A DNA stretch of 53,677 bases, taken from positions 1-53,677 of the forward strand of contig CASBPX010000131.1 in the NCBI GenBank assembly GCA_949127735.1. The letters are read 5' to 3'. Under the pieces are notes generated by a model. The model made no database searches. It saw only the letters and a program-made list of their open reading frames with translations, and had not been told where the DNA came from. Shown piece by piece: positions 9,164 to 18,054 of the stretch. Each line of letters begins with the position of its first letter. Position 1 is the stretch's first letter. This DNA comes from Candidatus Obscuribacterales bacterium (GTDB lineage Bacteria; Cyanobacteriota; Vampirovibrionia; Obscuribacterales; Obscuribacteraceae). The translations under genes and the position numbers were made by a program.

Positions 9164-9201
9164 AAAATGCAGAGAAATTTTCAAAAGAATCTCTGCGTTT
9201 T
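9164..9201. terminator. Bidirectional terminator hairpin
   Basis: GCAGAGA (9169-9175) pairs with TCTCTGC (9190-9196), and the loop contains a further TTTT/AAAA pairing. An A-rich run precedes it (AAAAT) and GTTTT follows, so it can end transcription both from the gamma-lyase gene (plus) and the kinase gene (minus). It resembles the hairpin at 23253-23278. Confidence 0.65.
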
Positions 9202-9252
9202 GGCCAACGAAAAACAGAACAAGCAAGAAACTCCCGAACCCATCCAGTCAAG

Positions 9253-11472
9253 CTATTGCGGCTCCGGATGGTAATCAAGTTTTACTTTTTTCAACACTGC
9301 GACTTCGTCGCGAAAATGGCGAGCTTCGGCATCTTGATGCACTTGGGTTTTATAGTCGGCAAAAGCATTGAGGCATTCAATTAATAGTTTGTAGGCTCTT
9401 ACTGACTCTGGATTGCTCTTATCAACTTTAGAGTAGCCACGCAAAATCGACAAAGCCGTATTTAGTTCTTTTTCTGCATAAGGGTATGCACTGCGATCAC
9501 GATCGAATTGGCCTAATCTAAGCCAACTTTCGCCTACATCAATTAAACTGGCCTGTCTGGCATCGCGTTTATTGGCATTAATGGTAATAGTAAGTGCCTG
9601 AGCCAGAAGTGGGCGTACCTGAGGGATTTCATCTTGATCCCAGTGACTATAAGCCAGAGCAGTTTTCAAATCGGCTAATTGCGGGTCGTCATTGCTTACC
9701 AGTTGACTGTATAAGTCGGTCGCTTTTTGCAACAAATTTTCTTGATCATCATAAGCATTAGCCGCTCGCAATCTCTGTGAAACTCCGATTATGGCGGCTA
9801 TCTTGGTGCCCATTTGCAATGCCAGCTCGCGTTCGCTGTTGATTCCACGATCTTTGCCAATCTCTCTGGCTTTTTCATACAGCTTTTTAATTTTGTCTAT
9901 TTCTTTGAGTGCCGCATCGCAGTCGCTGAGAGCGCGATTGCGATTAATGATATCCATGGCTTTTAAAATGGCTTCGCTTTTTTTCGGCTGATTGGAAAGC
10001 TCAAACAGTTTAAATTTTGCTTCCAGGACAGTCATCTCGCGACCAGAATTATCGCCAAAACTTTCGGCAATTTTGTCTACTTGATTATAGGCCTGCTCTG
10101 CTTCGCTATAATGCGCCTGAGTGACGAGTTGCTCCGCCCGTGAAATCCAAGCGGCGTAAATCCATCGGTTTAAAAGTGTGCCCCGATCACTTTCTGGGCC
10201 TGGCCATACAGCGATAATCCAGTAAAGGCCTGCGCTCGCAACTAAACCGCTAAGTAATGCCACCACCAGCGGCATCTTACTTTTCTGACTTTTGTCCTGC
10301 GCGTCAAGTTTTGCAGCTGGTGTAACCACACCTTTAACCACATCTTTAGCCACACCTTTAACCGCAGCACTGCTAGCCTCACCAGGATTTATTGAGGAAC
10401 CGCCACTTTTGCCGTCATTCTCTGAATCATCCGATTGGCGTGAACGGCCGGTATTAATAGTCACGCCCCCGCCAGAATGAACAGGAATTCCGGCGGTTAT
10501 AAAATCATTGCTCATATTGGCCAAAGGCTGACCGAAAATTTCTTGGTAAAGTTCTGCCACACTTTGAAAACGATCTTGTGCTAATTTGCACAAGCACTTC
10601 ATCACCGCATTTTCTAAAACGGGAGAAATTTCAGCTTTAGGAGCAGCTTGCGATAGAGTAAGCTGCATTTCTTTTAAGTGCATATGCATTGTCTCTAAAG
10701 CTGATTCTCCCACCAGCGGTCGCCGGCCACTGAGAGTTTCGTACATCAGACAGCCAAGAGAATAAATGTCTGAGCGGGCATCGAGGCTTTTACCGGCGCA
10801 TTGCTCAGGACTCATGTAGAGCGGCGAGCCAAAGACTTCGCCTGTTCGTGTCAGCGATTGACTGACATTATCGGGATTGTTGATTTTGGCAATACCAAAA
10901 TCTACCAATTTCACAAGCAAGCTGCCTGACTGCGGAATCAAGAAAATATTGCTCGGTTTCAGATCGCGATGAATTACTCCTTTAGAGTGAGCGTGAGCTA
11001 GGCCAGCTAAAACTTGTCTGAAAATTGGTTTGGCCTGAGCTTCAGTTAAAAATACATCGCGTTCTAAAACTGTTGACAGATCTTCGCCATCTAGATAATC
11101 CATGACCAGATAAGCTCTGCCATCACCGGTAATACCGAAGTCGTGCATGGCAACGACATTGACGTGCGATAACGTGCTGGCCGCTTTCGCCTCATATTGA
11201 AATCGTTGAAACATTGAGTCATCAGCCACAAGAAATTGCTGCAGAAGTTTAACTGCGCATAGGCGTTCCATATACTTGTGGCGCGCTTTGTAAATGACGC
11301 TCATGCCGCCGGTACCAATCACCGAAAGAATTTCATATTTTTCGGCGAAAACTGTGCCTACCAGTGGGTCGTTAGATTTTAGCGCCAGGCTGCTGCCGTC
11401 GTCCGGACAGCTGTCGACGTCCGTGAAAAATTCTCTTTTGCAGGTGGGACAAACTTTGCGTTCTGTATCCAA
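9253..11472 (-). CDS. Ser/Thr protein kinase with zinc-ribbon N-terminus, TM helix and TPR-like C-terminus
   Basis: A PknB-type kinase of 739 residues. The N-terminus has Cys-rich CPTCKREF and CPDDG (Cys 8, 11, 22), a short zinc-ribbon-like knot. The kinase domain spans about 45-310: glycine loop GTGGMSVIYKA, ATP lysine in CAVKLL, catalytic HRDLKPSNIFL, DFGIAK and MSPEQCAG, so it should be active. A low-complexity linker (about 330-395), one membrane helix (about 398-420) and TPR-like repeats (440-735) follow, presumably extracytoplasmic sensing. The start is probably TTG at 11472, next to a run of seven T; an ATG at 11486 is one base out of frame. The B-box-like gene lies 108 nt upstream on the same strand. 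Confidence 0.9.
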   Translation of the reverse strand: MDTERKVCPTCKREFFTDVDSCPDDGSSLALKSNDPLVGTVFAEKYEILSVIGTGGMSVIYKARHKYMERLCAVKLLQQFLVADDSMFQRFQYEAKAASTLSHVNVVAMHDFGITGDGRAYLVMDYLDGEDLSTVLERDVFLTEAQAKPIFRQVLAGLAHAHSKGVIHRDLKPSNIFLIPQSGSLLVKLVDFGIAKINNPDNVSQSLTRTGEVFGSPLYMSPEQCAGKSLDARSDIYSLGCLMYETLSGRRPLVGESALETMHMHLKEMQLTLSQAAPKAEISPVLENAVMKCLCKLAQDRFQSVAELYQEIFGQPLANMSNDFITAGIPVHSGGGVTINTGRSRQSDDSENDGKSGGSSINPGEASSAAVKGVAKDVVKGVVTPAAKLDAQDKSQKSKMPLVVALLSGLVASAGLYWIIAVWPGPESDRGTLLNRWIYAAWISRAEQLVTQAHYSEAEQAYNQVDKIAESFGDNSGREMTVLEAKFKLFELSNQPKKSEAILKAMDIINRNRALSDCDAALKEIDKIKKLYEKAREIGKDRGINSERELALQMGTKIAAIIGVSQRLRAANAYDDQENLLQKATDLYSQLVSNDDPQLADLKTALAYSHWDQDEIPQVRPLLAQALTITINANKRDARQASLIDVGESWLRLGQFDRDRSAYPYAEKELNTALSILRGYSKVDKSNPESVRAYKLLIECLNAFADYKTQVHQDAEARHFRDEVAVLKKVKLDYHPEPQ

Positions 11473-11580
11473 AAAAAGCGCTTCATTGAAGAGGATTAAG
11501 ATGTGAGAATTAGAATTTAAGATTACCTGATTTGACCGGTATTCACTTAGATTTCCCAGTAGATTTTCTAGGCGGCAGTT

Positions 11581-12126
11581 TTATTTGCGCAAAAATGGCA
11601 TTAAGGCGCCAATTAAAAAAATTGCCACTCCTACAATTACCCGCCCCAGTTCTGTTTGATCGCCGCCGTCTTGCACAGGCAAGCCATAAATGGCCAGAGC
11701 ATTGAGAAATTCTTGCTGCACCGGTCCAATAGCCAGCCCGAGCAATAGACCAACGAGGGCCACAGCGGTAACTCGGCCCCCAAGTTTATATGATGCCGCC
11801 CGATGCAAAAAGGTTTTTCCTAAAAACCAGGCGGCGAAAAATTGAATAAAATATCCGTAAAAGCCCATCATGCTCAGGTGCGGTTGGGCGTATCCCCAGG
11901 CGAATCCAAGAGCCATGCTCACCGCTAGCAGCTTGACTAGCACTTTCGGTGTGACCAAAAGAACGTGCGAAGTAAAGCGCGTGGTGCATTTTTTGCAACG
12001 ATTGCCTACAGCGCATTGCACCATACATTTAGGACAGATCTGCTCATTGCAATCAACACATTTTAGGCCTGAGTCATGGCAAGAATGCGTTCCTTTTAAT
12101 TTCTCAAAAGCTTTGTTTTCACTCAT
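11581..12126 (-). CDS. B-box-type zinc-finger membrane protein
   Basis: Unknown function. The N-terminal 50 residues carry a treble-clef or B-box-like set of Cys/His: CHDSGLKCVDC, ICPKC, CAVGNRCKKC. About four membrane helices follow (LVKLLAVSMALGFAWGY; YFIQFFAAWFLG; VTAVALVGLLLGLAIG; VIVGVAIFLIGALMPFL). The family is seen in many bacteria with large signalling repertoires; a regulatory or scaffold role is inferred. It precedes the zinc-ribbon kinase on the same strand by 108 nt, so the two zinc-ligand proteins may be co-transcribed. No clear Shine-Dalgarno precedes the ATG. Confidence 0.75.
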   Translation of the reverse strand: MSENKAFEKLKGTHSCHDSGLKCVDCNEQICPKCMVQCAVGNRCKKCTTRFTSHVLLVTPKVLVKLLAVSMALGFAWGYAQPHLSMMGFYGYFIQFFAAWFLGKTFLHRAASYKLGGRVTAVALVGLLLGLAIGPVQQEFLNALAIYGLPVQDGGDQTELGRVIVGVAIFLIGALMPFLRK

Positions 12127-12272
12127 GGTTCACGCGCCTTTGACCCTACCAAAGGCTTATACCCGCGGCGAAAGATTAAAAAGCCTGGCGCAGTCAATTA
12201 ATAGCACTTCGAGCATATAGCCCCGATCTTAAGTACAATCTTGAGTCTATTTGAGGAGTCGAGGAGATTGCT

Positions 12273-13250
12273 TTGCCGTTAGAAAATATTCCAGATATGA
12301 CCAAAACCGTTAGTTTTCTTGGTATGGGTATCATGGGATCGGCTATGGCCGCCAATCTAGCCCGCCAGAATGTCAAAGTCAAAGTCTGGAACCGCTCCTC
12401 CAACCGGCCGGGTTTAGAAGTGGCCGAACAGGCCGGTGCTCAGGTTTGTCTGAAATTATCGGATGCTCTCGAGGGCGGAGATCTGGTCTTTAGTTGCCTT
12501 GGTGACGTGGCTGATGTGGAAGCGGTGCTCACCGGTGCGGCTGGCGTGTCGCAACGAGCCGCGGCTGGTGTCATAGTGGTTGATTTCAGCACCATCGGAC
12601 CGGCTGCAGCGCGTGACATCGAAGCCAAGCTGGCAGCAGCACAAATGATTTTCCTCGACGCACCGGTGACTGGTGGCGATGTCGGTGCCAGAGAAGGAAC
12701 CTTGACTATCATGGTGGGTGGCGACGAGACGATTTTCCATCAAATTAAGCCCTATTTGGCACAAATGGGAAAAACAGTGCGTTACTGTGGCCCGACAGGT
12801 TCCGGTCAGGCCCTTAAATTGGCTAATCAAGCCCTTTGCGCCCTTAATCTTGTGGGCGTTTGCGAGGCGATGCGCATGGTGGAAGATTTAGGACTGGACA
12901 AAAAGCTGGTGGTAGATGTGCTTGAAAAAGGCGCTGGTGGCTCCTGGGCCTTGAGCAATCTTGGACCGCGTATTGTGGCAGGCGATTTGCAGCCTGCTTT
13001 TGCCATGAAGCATATGCTCAAAGATTTGCGTCTGGTTTTTGAGAACGTGCCCCCTCAAGGGCAATTTCCAGGTACTCGTCTGGCTTTCGATTTGTTCGAA
13101 AAAGTGCTGGCCATGGATGCTGGGGCAGGCGAGCTGGGCACCCAGGCCATGATTAAGGCTTACCGGCATGACGGCCAAGTTCAGGACGCTTTAGCGGGAA
13201 CGGAGTGTGCTGATCGCATTGCCCTGGAGTGGCAGCTGGACGGTGAATAG
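12273..13250 (+). CDS. Beta-hydroxyacid dehydrogenase (3-hydroxyisobutyrate dehydrogenase / glyoxylate reductase family)
   Basis: NAD(P)-dependent oxidoreductase acting on small beta-hydroxyacids or semialdehydes. The Rossmann motif FLGMGIMGSAMA is near residues 11-22, the substrate-binding DAPVTGGDVGAREGTL segment at about 130-145, and the catalytic lysine in GSGQALKLANQ at about 178. Length 325 is slightly over the family's usual 290-300. The start TTG at 12273 is backed by GAGGAG (12261-12266) 6 nt upstream; the internal ATG at 12297 has no Shine-Dalgarno. It may act as 3-hydroxyisobutyrate dehydrogenase, tartronate semialdehyde reductase or succinic/glyoxylic semialdehyde reductase; sequence does not decide. 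Confidence 0.87.
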   Translation: MPLENIPDMTKTVSFLGMGIMGSAMAANLARQNVKVKVWNRSSNRPGLEVAEQAGAQVCLKLSDALEGGDLVFSCLGDVADVEAVLTGAAGVSQRAAAGVIVVDFSTIGPAAARDIEAKLAAAQMIFLDAPVTGGDVGAREGTLTIMVGGDETIFHQIKPYLAQMGKTVRYCGPTGSGQALKLANQALCALNLVGVCEAMRMVEDLGLDKKLVVDVLEKGAGGSWALSNLGPRIVAGDLQPAFAMKHMLKDLRLVFENVPPQGQFPGTRLAFDLFEKVLAMDAGAGELGTQAMIKAYRHDGQVQDALAGTECADRIALEWQLDGE

Positions 13251-13394
13251 GCCGTAGAGCTTTGACGCTTGGTATTACAGATTGCTTAAATGTTCATGCA
13301 TTTTGCCAGAATTAAATTAAAAGCCAGTACACAAGCGCAGTTTAGTGGAGTAGCATGTGCCATTACAGAATTGCTTTTGTCACGAGCCTCGGCT

Positions 13395-13423
13395 TTGACA
13401 GCGGTTCAGTATCAGACTTAACA
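13395..13423 (+). promoter_or_regulatory. Candidate promoter for the small acidic protein
   Basis: A perfect -35 TTGACA (13395-13400) is followed after 17 nt by TTAACA (13418-13423), a weak -10. The small protein's Shine-Dalgarno begins about 16 nt further on. Confidence 0.3.
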
Positions 13424-13450
13424 GATCTATTAGGAATTAGAGGAATAGTA

Positions 13451-13660
13451 ATGTCGCAAACAGCAACAGCTACAGAGAAAGAAACAGTGATGGACACTGC
13501 TTTGTTGGACGAAGTAGTGCACTGGGTAAAGACCTTGACTTCAGTCGGCGTCTCACCAGATTGCGCTGCCACACTAACTACCGAAATTCTCCTGGCCACA
13601 AGTGAATCTGCAGAAGAATTCAGCGAATATGGCGACATGGAAGAGTTCGACGAAGAATAA
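13451..13660 (+). CDS. Small acidic protein of unknown function
   Basis: Sixty-nine residues, not recognised. It begins MSQTATATEKE, has a predicted helical middle with two cysteine-free turns around VSPDCAATL (one Cys), and ends in a very acidic tail (EEFSEYGDMEEFDEE). The start ATG at 13451 is fixed by AGAGGA 6 nt upstream; a longer frame from 13355 lacks a Shine-Dalgarno. It has its own strong terminator 25 nt downstream, so it is probably an independently expressed, possibly abundant protein. It lies just before two tandem Ser/Thr kinases; being their substrate is only a guess. Confidence 0.7.
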   Translation: MSQTATATEKETVMDTALLDEVVHWVKTLTSVGVSPDCAATLTTEILLATSESAEEFSEYGDMEEFDEE

Positions 13661-13684
13661 AGCCATTCGACCGTAAGCTGTCGT

Positions 13685-13720
13685 AAAAACTCCTCCGCCA
13701 GTTCGGCGGAGGAGTTTTTT
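13685..13720 (+). terminator. Strong rho-independent terminator
   Basis: CTCCTCCGCC (13690-13699) pairs perfectly with GGCGGAGGAG (13705-13714) around a 5-nt loop, flanked by AAAAA and TTTTTT. It ends the small acidic protein transcript. It also argues that the next gene starts at 13764 rather than at the TTG (13719) inside the T-run. Confidence 0.92.
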
Positions 13721-13763
13721 GTTTGAATGGGCAAATAGCTTAAAGCAGTTCTTTGAGCGTAAT

Positions 13764-15317
13764 ATGTCTGGTTCTGGTTCTAGTTTTACATTGTCCGAGT
13801 CTTCGGCGACAGACACCGTATGGCTACAAAGTGAAAGTCAGCAATTGCTGCGCTATCGTGTCAGTTTTACTGCCCTGGCATTGCTTATCGCCCTGTCGCC
13901 AATCTGGCTTTGCTGGTCGATTTTTGCCGTTTACAGTATGGGGTCAGAATTTTTTCGTAATTTTATGCAGGTGCAATGTCTAATTTACATCCTGCCCATT
14001 TTCTTTTACGCCGCATTGATTACTGTCGGGTGTCTGGCTTTAAAAGTTTGCTCCGACACTCGGTTAGCCATCAACAGCAAATCAATTCGATTACCCTGGC
14101 AATTTTTATTTGATGCTAAATTTTGTTTGGAGAGGCCCTGGCAGTCGCTGGAGTCAGTAAATTTTCAAGTCGATCATGCAATTTTCGTCGGTGTGCCGCA
14201 AAGTTTGCGTGAGCAAAAAAGCATCAGGCAAAAACATCCAGACAAAATAGTTCTGGGCTTCAACGACGGTGCCAGCATCGCGCTCGTGTTCAAGGGCTTG
14301 AGTAGTGCTCATCTCAAAGACTTTATCCTTGCTATGCAAACCTTTGCACCACAAGTAATTTTTAAACCATCGCTAGCGGAGGTCAATTTAAATTTCGGCA
14401 GTTACGCGCCGGCCCAAAGTTTGCATGCGTCTTTCACGCAGTTGTGGGAAGAAGAGCTGGATAACCGCTTTGGCTCTACAATTTTCGTGCCGCTTGAGGC
14501 CGGCCAAATTCTTGTGCGAGAAGGTGGATTGTCACTAAAAATTCAAGGCCAACTATCTTTCGGGGGGCTCTCCGCTGTATATCTTGTCAGTCGGGAAATT
14601 CTAAATGAAGCGGCCAATAGCGGCAAACCGCAAAAGCTTTTTGTTTTAAAAGAAGCAGTTTTGCCTGTCAATTCAGATGATGCCCTGAAGCAAAAAGCTC
14701 TGGCTATGTTCGAGCGTGAATCGCGTTTGCTCAGTGCCCTTAACCATCCACGCATTGCTAAAGTAATTGATTTTTTTGTGGCCAATGGACGAAACTATAT
14801 TTTGTTGGAACATATCGAAGGGGTAGATTTGCGCCGCTTCGTTAAAGAAAATGGCAAGCAAGATGCTGCGGTAGCCATTCGCTGGTTGACTGAAACAGCT
14901 AGTATTCTTCAATATTTGCATGGGCAAAATCCTCCCATCATTCATCGAGATGTCACGCCAGACAATCTAGTACTGGCGCGCGATGGGCGGTTGACACTGA
15001 TAGACTTTGGCGCTGCAAATGCCTTAGTTGGCACCGCCACTGGTACCTTAGTTGGCAAACAGTCATATATTGCACCTGAACAATTTCGCGGCAAAGCTAA
15101 CTTTTCATCTGATATTTATTCTCTTGGTGCCACAATATTTTTTGCCCTCACTGCTTGCGATCCAGAACCACTAAGAACACTGCATCCGGCTGAAATTACT
15201 GAGATTCCGCCTGCTCTCGATCAATTAATTGCCCACTGCACCGAACAAGAGCAAGAGATGCGCATCGGCAGTCTTGAGCAGCTGCTAGAGAGAGCAAAAG
15301 AATGCGGTGCTTCATGA
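13764..15317 (+). CDS. Membrane-anchored Ser/Thr protein kinase with PH-like module (first of tandem pair)
   Basis: A 517-residue kinase. Two membrane helices (about residues 32-60 and 70-100) are followed by a PH-like beta-rich region (about 105-195) and a C-terminal kinase domain (about 245-515). Visible kinase motifs: a loose glycine loop GQLSFGGLSAVYL, ATP lysine in FVLKEA, HRDVTPDNLVL, DFGAAN and IAPEQFRG, so it is probably active. The order membrane-PH-kinase places the kinase on the cytoplasmic side. The start ATG at 13764 lies beyond the terminator. The stop overlaps the next kinase's ATG as ATGA, so the two are translationally coupled and probably work together. Confidence 0.87.
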   Translation: MSGSGSSFTLSESSATDTVWLQSESQQLLRYRVSFTALALLIALSPIWLCWSIFAVYSMGSEFFRNFMQVQCLIYILPIFFYAALITVGCLALKVCSDTRLAINSKSIRLPWQFLFDAKFCLERPWQSLESVNFQVDHAIFVGVPQSLREQKSIRQKHPDKIVLGFNDGASIALVFKGLSSAHLKDFILAMQTFAPQVIFKPSLAEVNLNFGSYAPAQSLHASFTQLWEEELDNRFGSTIFVPLEAGQILVREGGLSLKIQGQLSFGGLSAVYLVSREILNEAANSGKPQKLFVLKEAVLPVNSDDALKQKALAMFERESRLLSALNHPRIAKVIDFFVANGRNYILLEHIEGVDLRRFVKENGKQDAAVAIRWLTETASILQYLHGQNPPIIHRDVTPDNLVLARDGRLTLIDFGAANALVGTATGTLVGKQSYIAPEQFRGKANFSSDIYSLGATIFFALTACDPEPLRTLHPAEITEIPPALDQLIAHCTEQEQEMRIGSLEQLLERAKECGAS

Positions 15318-16960
15318 AAGACACTGAATATTTAAAGCCTCAGCTAATTTCCAGGCAAAAAAGAATGGTTGCTGAGCTTGGTTCGCTTGTTTCAGTTTCT
15401 CATGAGTCAAATGTCTCTGCCTTTGCCGGCGAAGCCGACGCAGAACTTTGCTTTCGACTGGGTGCCATTCGTGTTTATCGTTTACTTGGTCAGCCTTCAG
15501 TTTTTGTCGGAACTTTTTTACGAACAAACTTGATCTTTTTGACTCTTTTGGTTTTTTATTGCACATATCACACTTGCTCTTCTCCCGAGCGCCTGGCGCA
15601 AATCTGGCTTGGCCCCATGCTGCTCGGGGCCTGCCTACCTGCTGTGCTCACTTTGACCGGGCTTCTGGTCATGCTTACATTGGGCTTGTGGTTGGTGGAA
15701 AAACCGAAACGCTTAAAAGTAACGCCATCGCAGATGGTGCTGCGTATGCAGGTCAGTGATGAACTTTTTGCTGAGGTGGCAATTCCATGGAACACCCTAG
15801 ATAGTGTGGAGTTGAAAAGACTGAGGCGCTTTACTCCAGAGAAAGATTTGTATGTTGTTATCAAAACTGCTCTAGGAACCAGCTACAGCCTGCGATATGA
15901 CGATTTGCTGCTAGATAATTCAGAAGCTTCTTTTCTTAACGCCGTCACCACCTGGGCACCTCAAGCGCGCGGCTCTTTGCTAAGCTTTTCTTCGCTGACT
16001 TCCACCTCGCTGAGTTCCTCACACCAGTCGCAGGCACCACAATTTACCGAGCTCTGGCTGCACCAGTTTTCCACGGCAAACATACGCCAGAATGATGCGC
16101 TTTTGGCTTGTGGCAATGCCCTAAAGGGCGGCCAGTATGTCATTCTCGGTGTGCTTGGCGGCGGTGGTCAGGGCAATGCTTATCTCGCCAGTAATAAGCC
16201 ACCTGAGAGTGTATCTGCCGACACTAACGATACTGCTGCTGCTGATCGAGCTGACCTCGTTGTACTTAAAGAGTATATTATGCCTGTCTATCAGGGCAGC
16301 TCGGTGCTAGCCAGGCTAACCGACAAGCTGCATCATGAAGCCGAGATTCTTAGCCGTTTAACCCATGGTCATGTGGTGAGATTATTTGATTGCTTTGTGG
16401 AAGATTATCGCGGCTATCTAGTCCTTGAATTTGTGGAAGGCCGCTCACTGAAAGAGCTGGTACAAAGTGAAGGACCGCAAAGTGAAGAATTTGTTTGTCG
16501 AGTGGCGATTCAATTGTGCGGCGTGCTCATTTATCTGCACGATTTCTATCCTGCCATTGTGCATCGAGATTTGACCCCTGATAACATCATGCTCGATGCT
16601 GCGGCAGACGTGAAAGTAGTTGATTTTAACGTTGCCAGACAACTCGAAAACGCCAGCGGTGCAACGGTTGTGGGTAAGCATGCTTATATTCCGCCTGAAC
16701 AATTTCGCGGTCGGCCCTGCCCGCAGAGCGATATCTATGCCCTGGGAGCCACTCTTTATTTCCTGCTAAGTGGGCAAGACCCTGAACCATTGACTGTCTC
16801 GCGCCCTTCCGCATTGGCCCCGGCCGTGAACGTATCCTCTGCCCTTGACCAGATTGTCGCTCGTGCTACGGCCCAGGAGTTGGGCGACCGCTATGCCTCA
16901 GCCCATGACTTTTTGCGCGATCTCGAAAGTGTTTCCGGCGCCACCCTGAAAAGCTTATAA
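15314..16960 (+). CDS. Membrane-anchored Ser/Thr protein kinase with DFN motif (second of tandem pair)
   Basis: Paralogue of the preceding kinase, 548 residues from the coupled ATG at 15314 (ATGA overlap); ATG at 15302 would add four. Two membrane helices (about 68-90 and 100-130), a PH-like segment (about 135-220), a serine-rich linker (SSLTSTSLSSSHQ) and a kinase domain (about 275-545) follow. It has a clear glycine loop GGGGQGNAYLA, lysine in VVLKEY, HRDLTPDNIML and PPEQFRG. The magnesium motif reads DFN instead of DFG; the metal-binding Asp is kept, so activity is likely but activation-loop behaviour may differ. Pairing of a DFG and a DFN kinase suggests cross-phosphorylation, an inference. 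Confidence 0.87.
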   Translation: MKDTEYLKPQLISRQKRMVAELGSLVSVSHESNVSAFAGEADAELCFRLGAIRVYRLLGQPSVFVGTFLRTNLIFLTLLVFYCTYHTCSSPERLAQIWLGPMLLGACLPAVLTLTGLLVMLTLGLWLVEKPKRLKVTPSQMVLRMQVSDELFAEVAIPWNTLDSVELKRLRRFTPEKDLYVVIKTALGTSYSLRYDDLLLDNSEASFLNAVTTWAPQARGSLLSFSSLTSTSLSSSHQSQAPQFTELWLHQFSTANIRQNDALLACGNALKGGQYVILGVLGGGGQGNAYLASNKPPESVSADTNDTAAADRADLVVLKEYIMPVYQGSSVLARLTDKLHHEAEILSRLTHGHVVRLFDCFVEDYRGYLVLEFVEGRSLKELVQSEGPQSEEFVCRVAIQLCGVLIYLHDFYPAIVHRDLTPDNIMLDAAADVKVVDFNVARQLENASGATVVGKHAYIPPEQFRGRPCPQSDIYALGATLYFLLSGQDPEPLTVSRPSALAPAVNVSSALDQIVARATAQELGDRYASAHDFLRDLESVSGATLKSL

Positions 16961-16973
16961 GAGCACAATCACA

Positions 16974-16979
16974 TATAAT
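16974..16979 (+). promoter_or_regulatory. Candidate -10 (TATAAT) upstream of pstS
   Basis: A perfect TATAAT 14 nt after the kinase stop, with a poor -35, leaving a leader of about 115 nt before pstS. No repeated Pho-box-like octamers were seen in that leader. Confidence 0.35.
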
Positions 16980-17101
16980 GGTAAACATTGCGCCAATATT
17001 GATGTTTTAAAGGACGCCAGGGCTGAAAATAGAAGGTTATGTCGATCCTTTCGATTCAGACGGTTTAGTCGGTCGATGCGCCTGATAGGAAAAACAAAGC
17101 G

Positions 17102-18007
17102 ATGGCGAAATTTAAATTGAAAACTAGATTGATAGTGGGTGGCTCTCTTCTCTACTCTGCCGTCTTTGCCCTGGTTGCCTGCAACGGTGGCTCCACCTCA
17201 AGTAGCGGCGATGTTAATCAGGCAAAAGGCGGCACTGCGATTATGGTGCAGGGCTCTGACACCATGGAAAATTTGACCGAAAAGTGGGCTCGCGATTATA
17301 TGGCAAGCAACAACCGTATTCAGATCAGTGTACAACCTGGTGATACCGGATCTGGTGTCTCGGATCTATTGTCCGGAAAAATTGATCTGGCCACCGCTTC
17401 ACGTGAGTTGACCGATGTAGAACAAAAGGTTGCTCACGATACCAAAGTTCACTTGAAGCGGTTGATGGTTGCACGTGATGCCGTGGCAGTGGTGGTCAAC
17501 CCGCAGAACAAATTGAAAACTATTGACCTGGTAGATCTGGAAAAAGTATATTCAGGCGAAATTGCCTCCTGGAATCAGCTTGATTCATCGCTCAGTAAAG
17601 AACCTATACGTGTTTTTGGCCGAGAGGCCTCAAGCGGAACGTCTGATTATTTTCAAGCCCATGTACTAAAAGGAAAACCATTTGGCGCTGTGGTCAAACT
17701 GATGCCTTCTTCAGAATCTTTGATTGGCGCCATTATGGGAAACCGCCTGGCCATTGGTTTTGTTGGTATGTCCCAGGCCCACAAGGCCACAGATAAAATC
17801 CGTGTTTTGCAATTAAAATTGACTGCTGCTTCGCCGAATTCGTCGCAAGGTGGTGATCTTTCCGGCAGCGACTATCCGCTTTCACGGCCGCTATATTTGT
17901 ATTACAACACTGCCAATGAAGCCAGAGTGAAAAAGTTTGTTGATTACTGCCTGGGTAAAGATGGTCAAAAAACTGTGGGCTCTATGGGCTTCATGCCAGC
18001 TCATTAA
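17102..18007 (+). CDS. pstS: Phosphate-binding lipoprotein PstS
   Basis: Periplasmic, lipid-anchored substrate-binding protein of the high-affinity phosphate ABC transporter. The signal peptide ends in lipobox LVAC with the lipidated Cys at 27. Conserved phosphate contacts are visible in QGSDTM (about residues 51-56), GDTGSGVSDLLSGKIDLATA, and REASSGTSDYF. Length 301 is normal. The pstCAB membrane and ATPase genes are not in this window; metH follows 47 nt downstream instead, so this is an orphan PstS, or a PstS-like sensor, at this locus. Shine-Dalgarno AGGA lies a little far (about 11 nt) from the ATG. Confidence 0.88.
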   Translation: MAKFKLKTRLIVGGSLLYSAVFALVACNGGSTSSSGDVNQAKGGTAIMVQGSDTMENLTEKWARDYMASNNRIQISVQPGDTGSGVSDLLSGKIDLATASRELTDVEQKVAHDTKVHLKRLMVARDAVAVVVNPQNKLKTIDLVDLEKVYSGEIASWNQLDSSLSKEPIRVFGREASSGTSDYFQAHVLKGKPFGAVVKLMPSSESLIGAIMGNRLAIGFVGMSQAHKATDKIRVLQLKLTAASPNSSQGGDLSGSDYPLSRPLYLYYNTANEARVKKFVDYCLGKDGQKTVGSMGFMPAH

Positions 18008-18054
18008 CTGCCAGAGTCCGCTGCAAGTTCTGAATTTAAGTCGAAAGGATGCCA

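Noticed and set aside
18008-18054. Possible cobalamin or SAM riboswitch before metH
   Set aside because: Only 47 nt separate pstS from metH, too short for either element.
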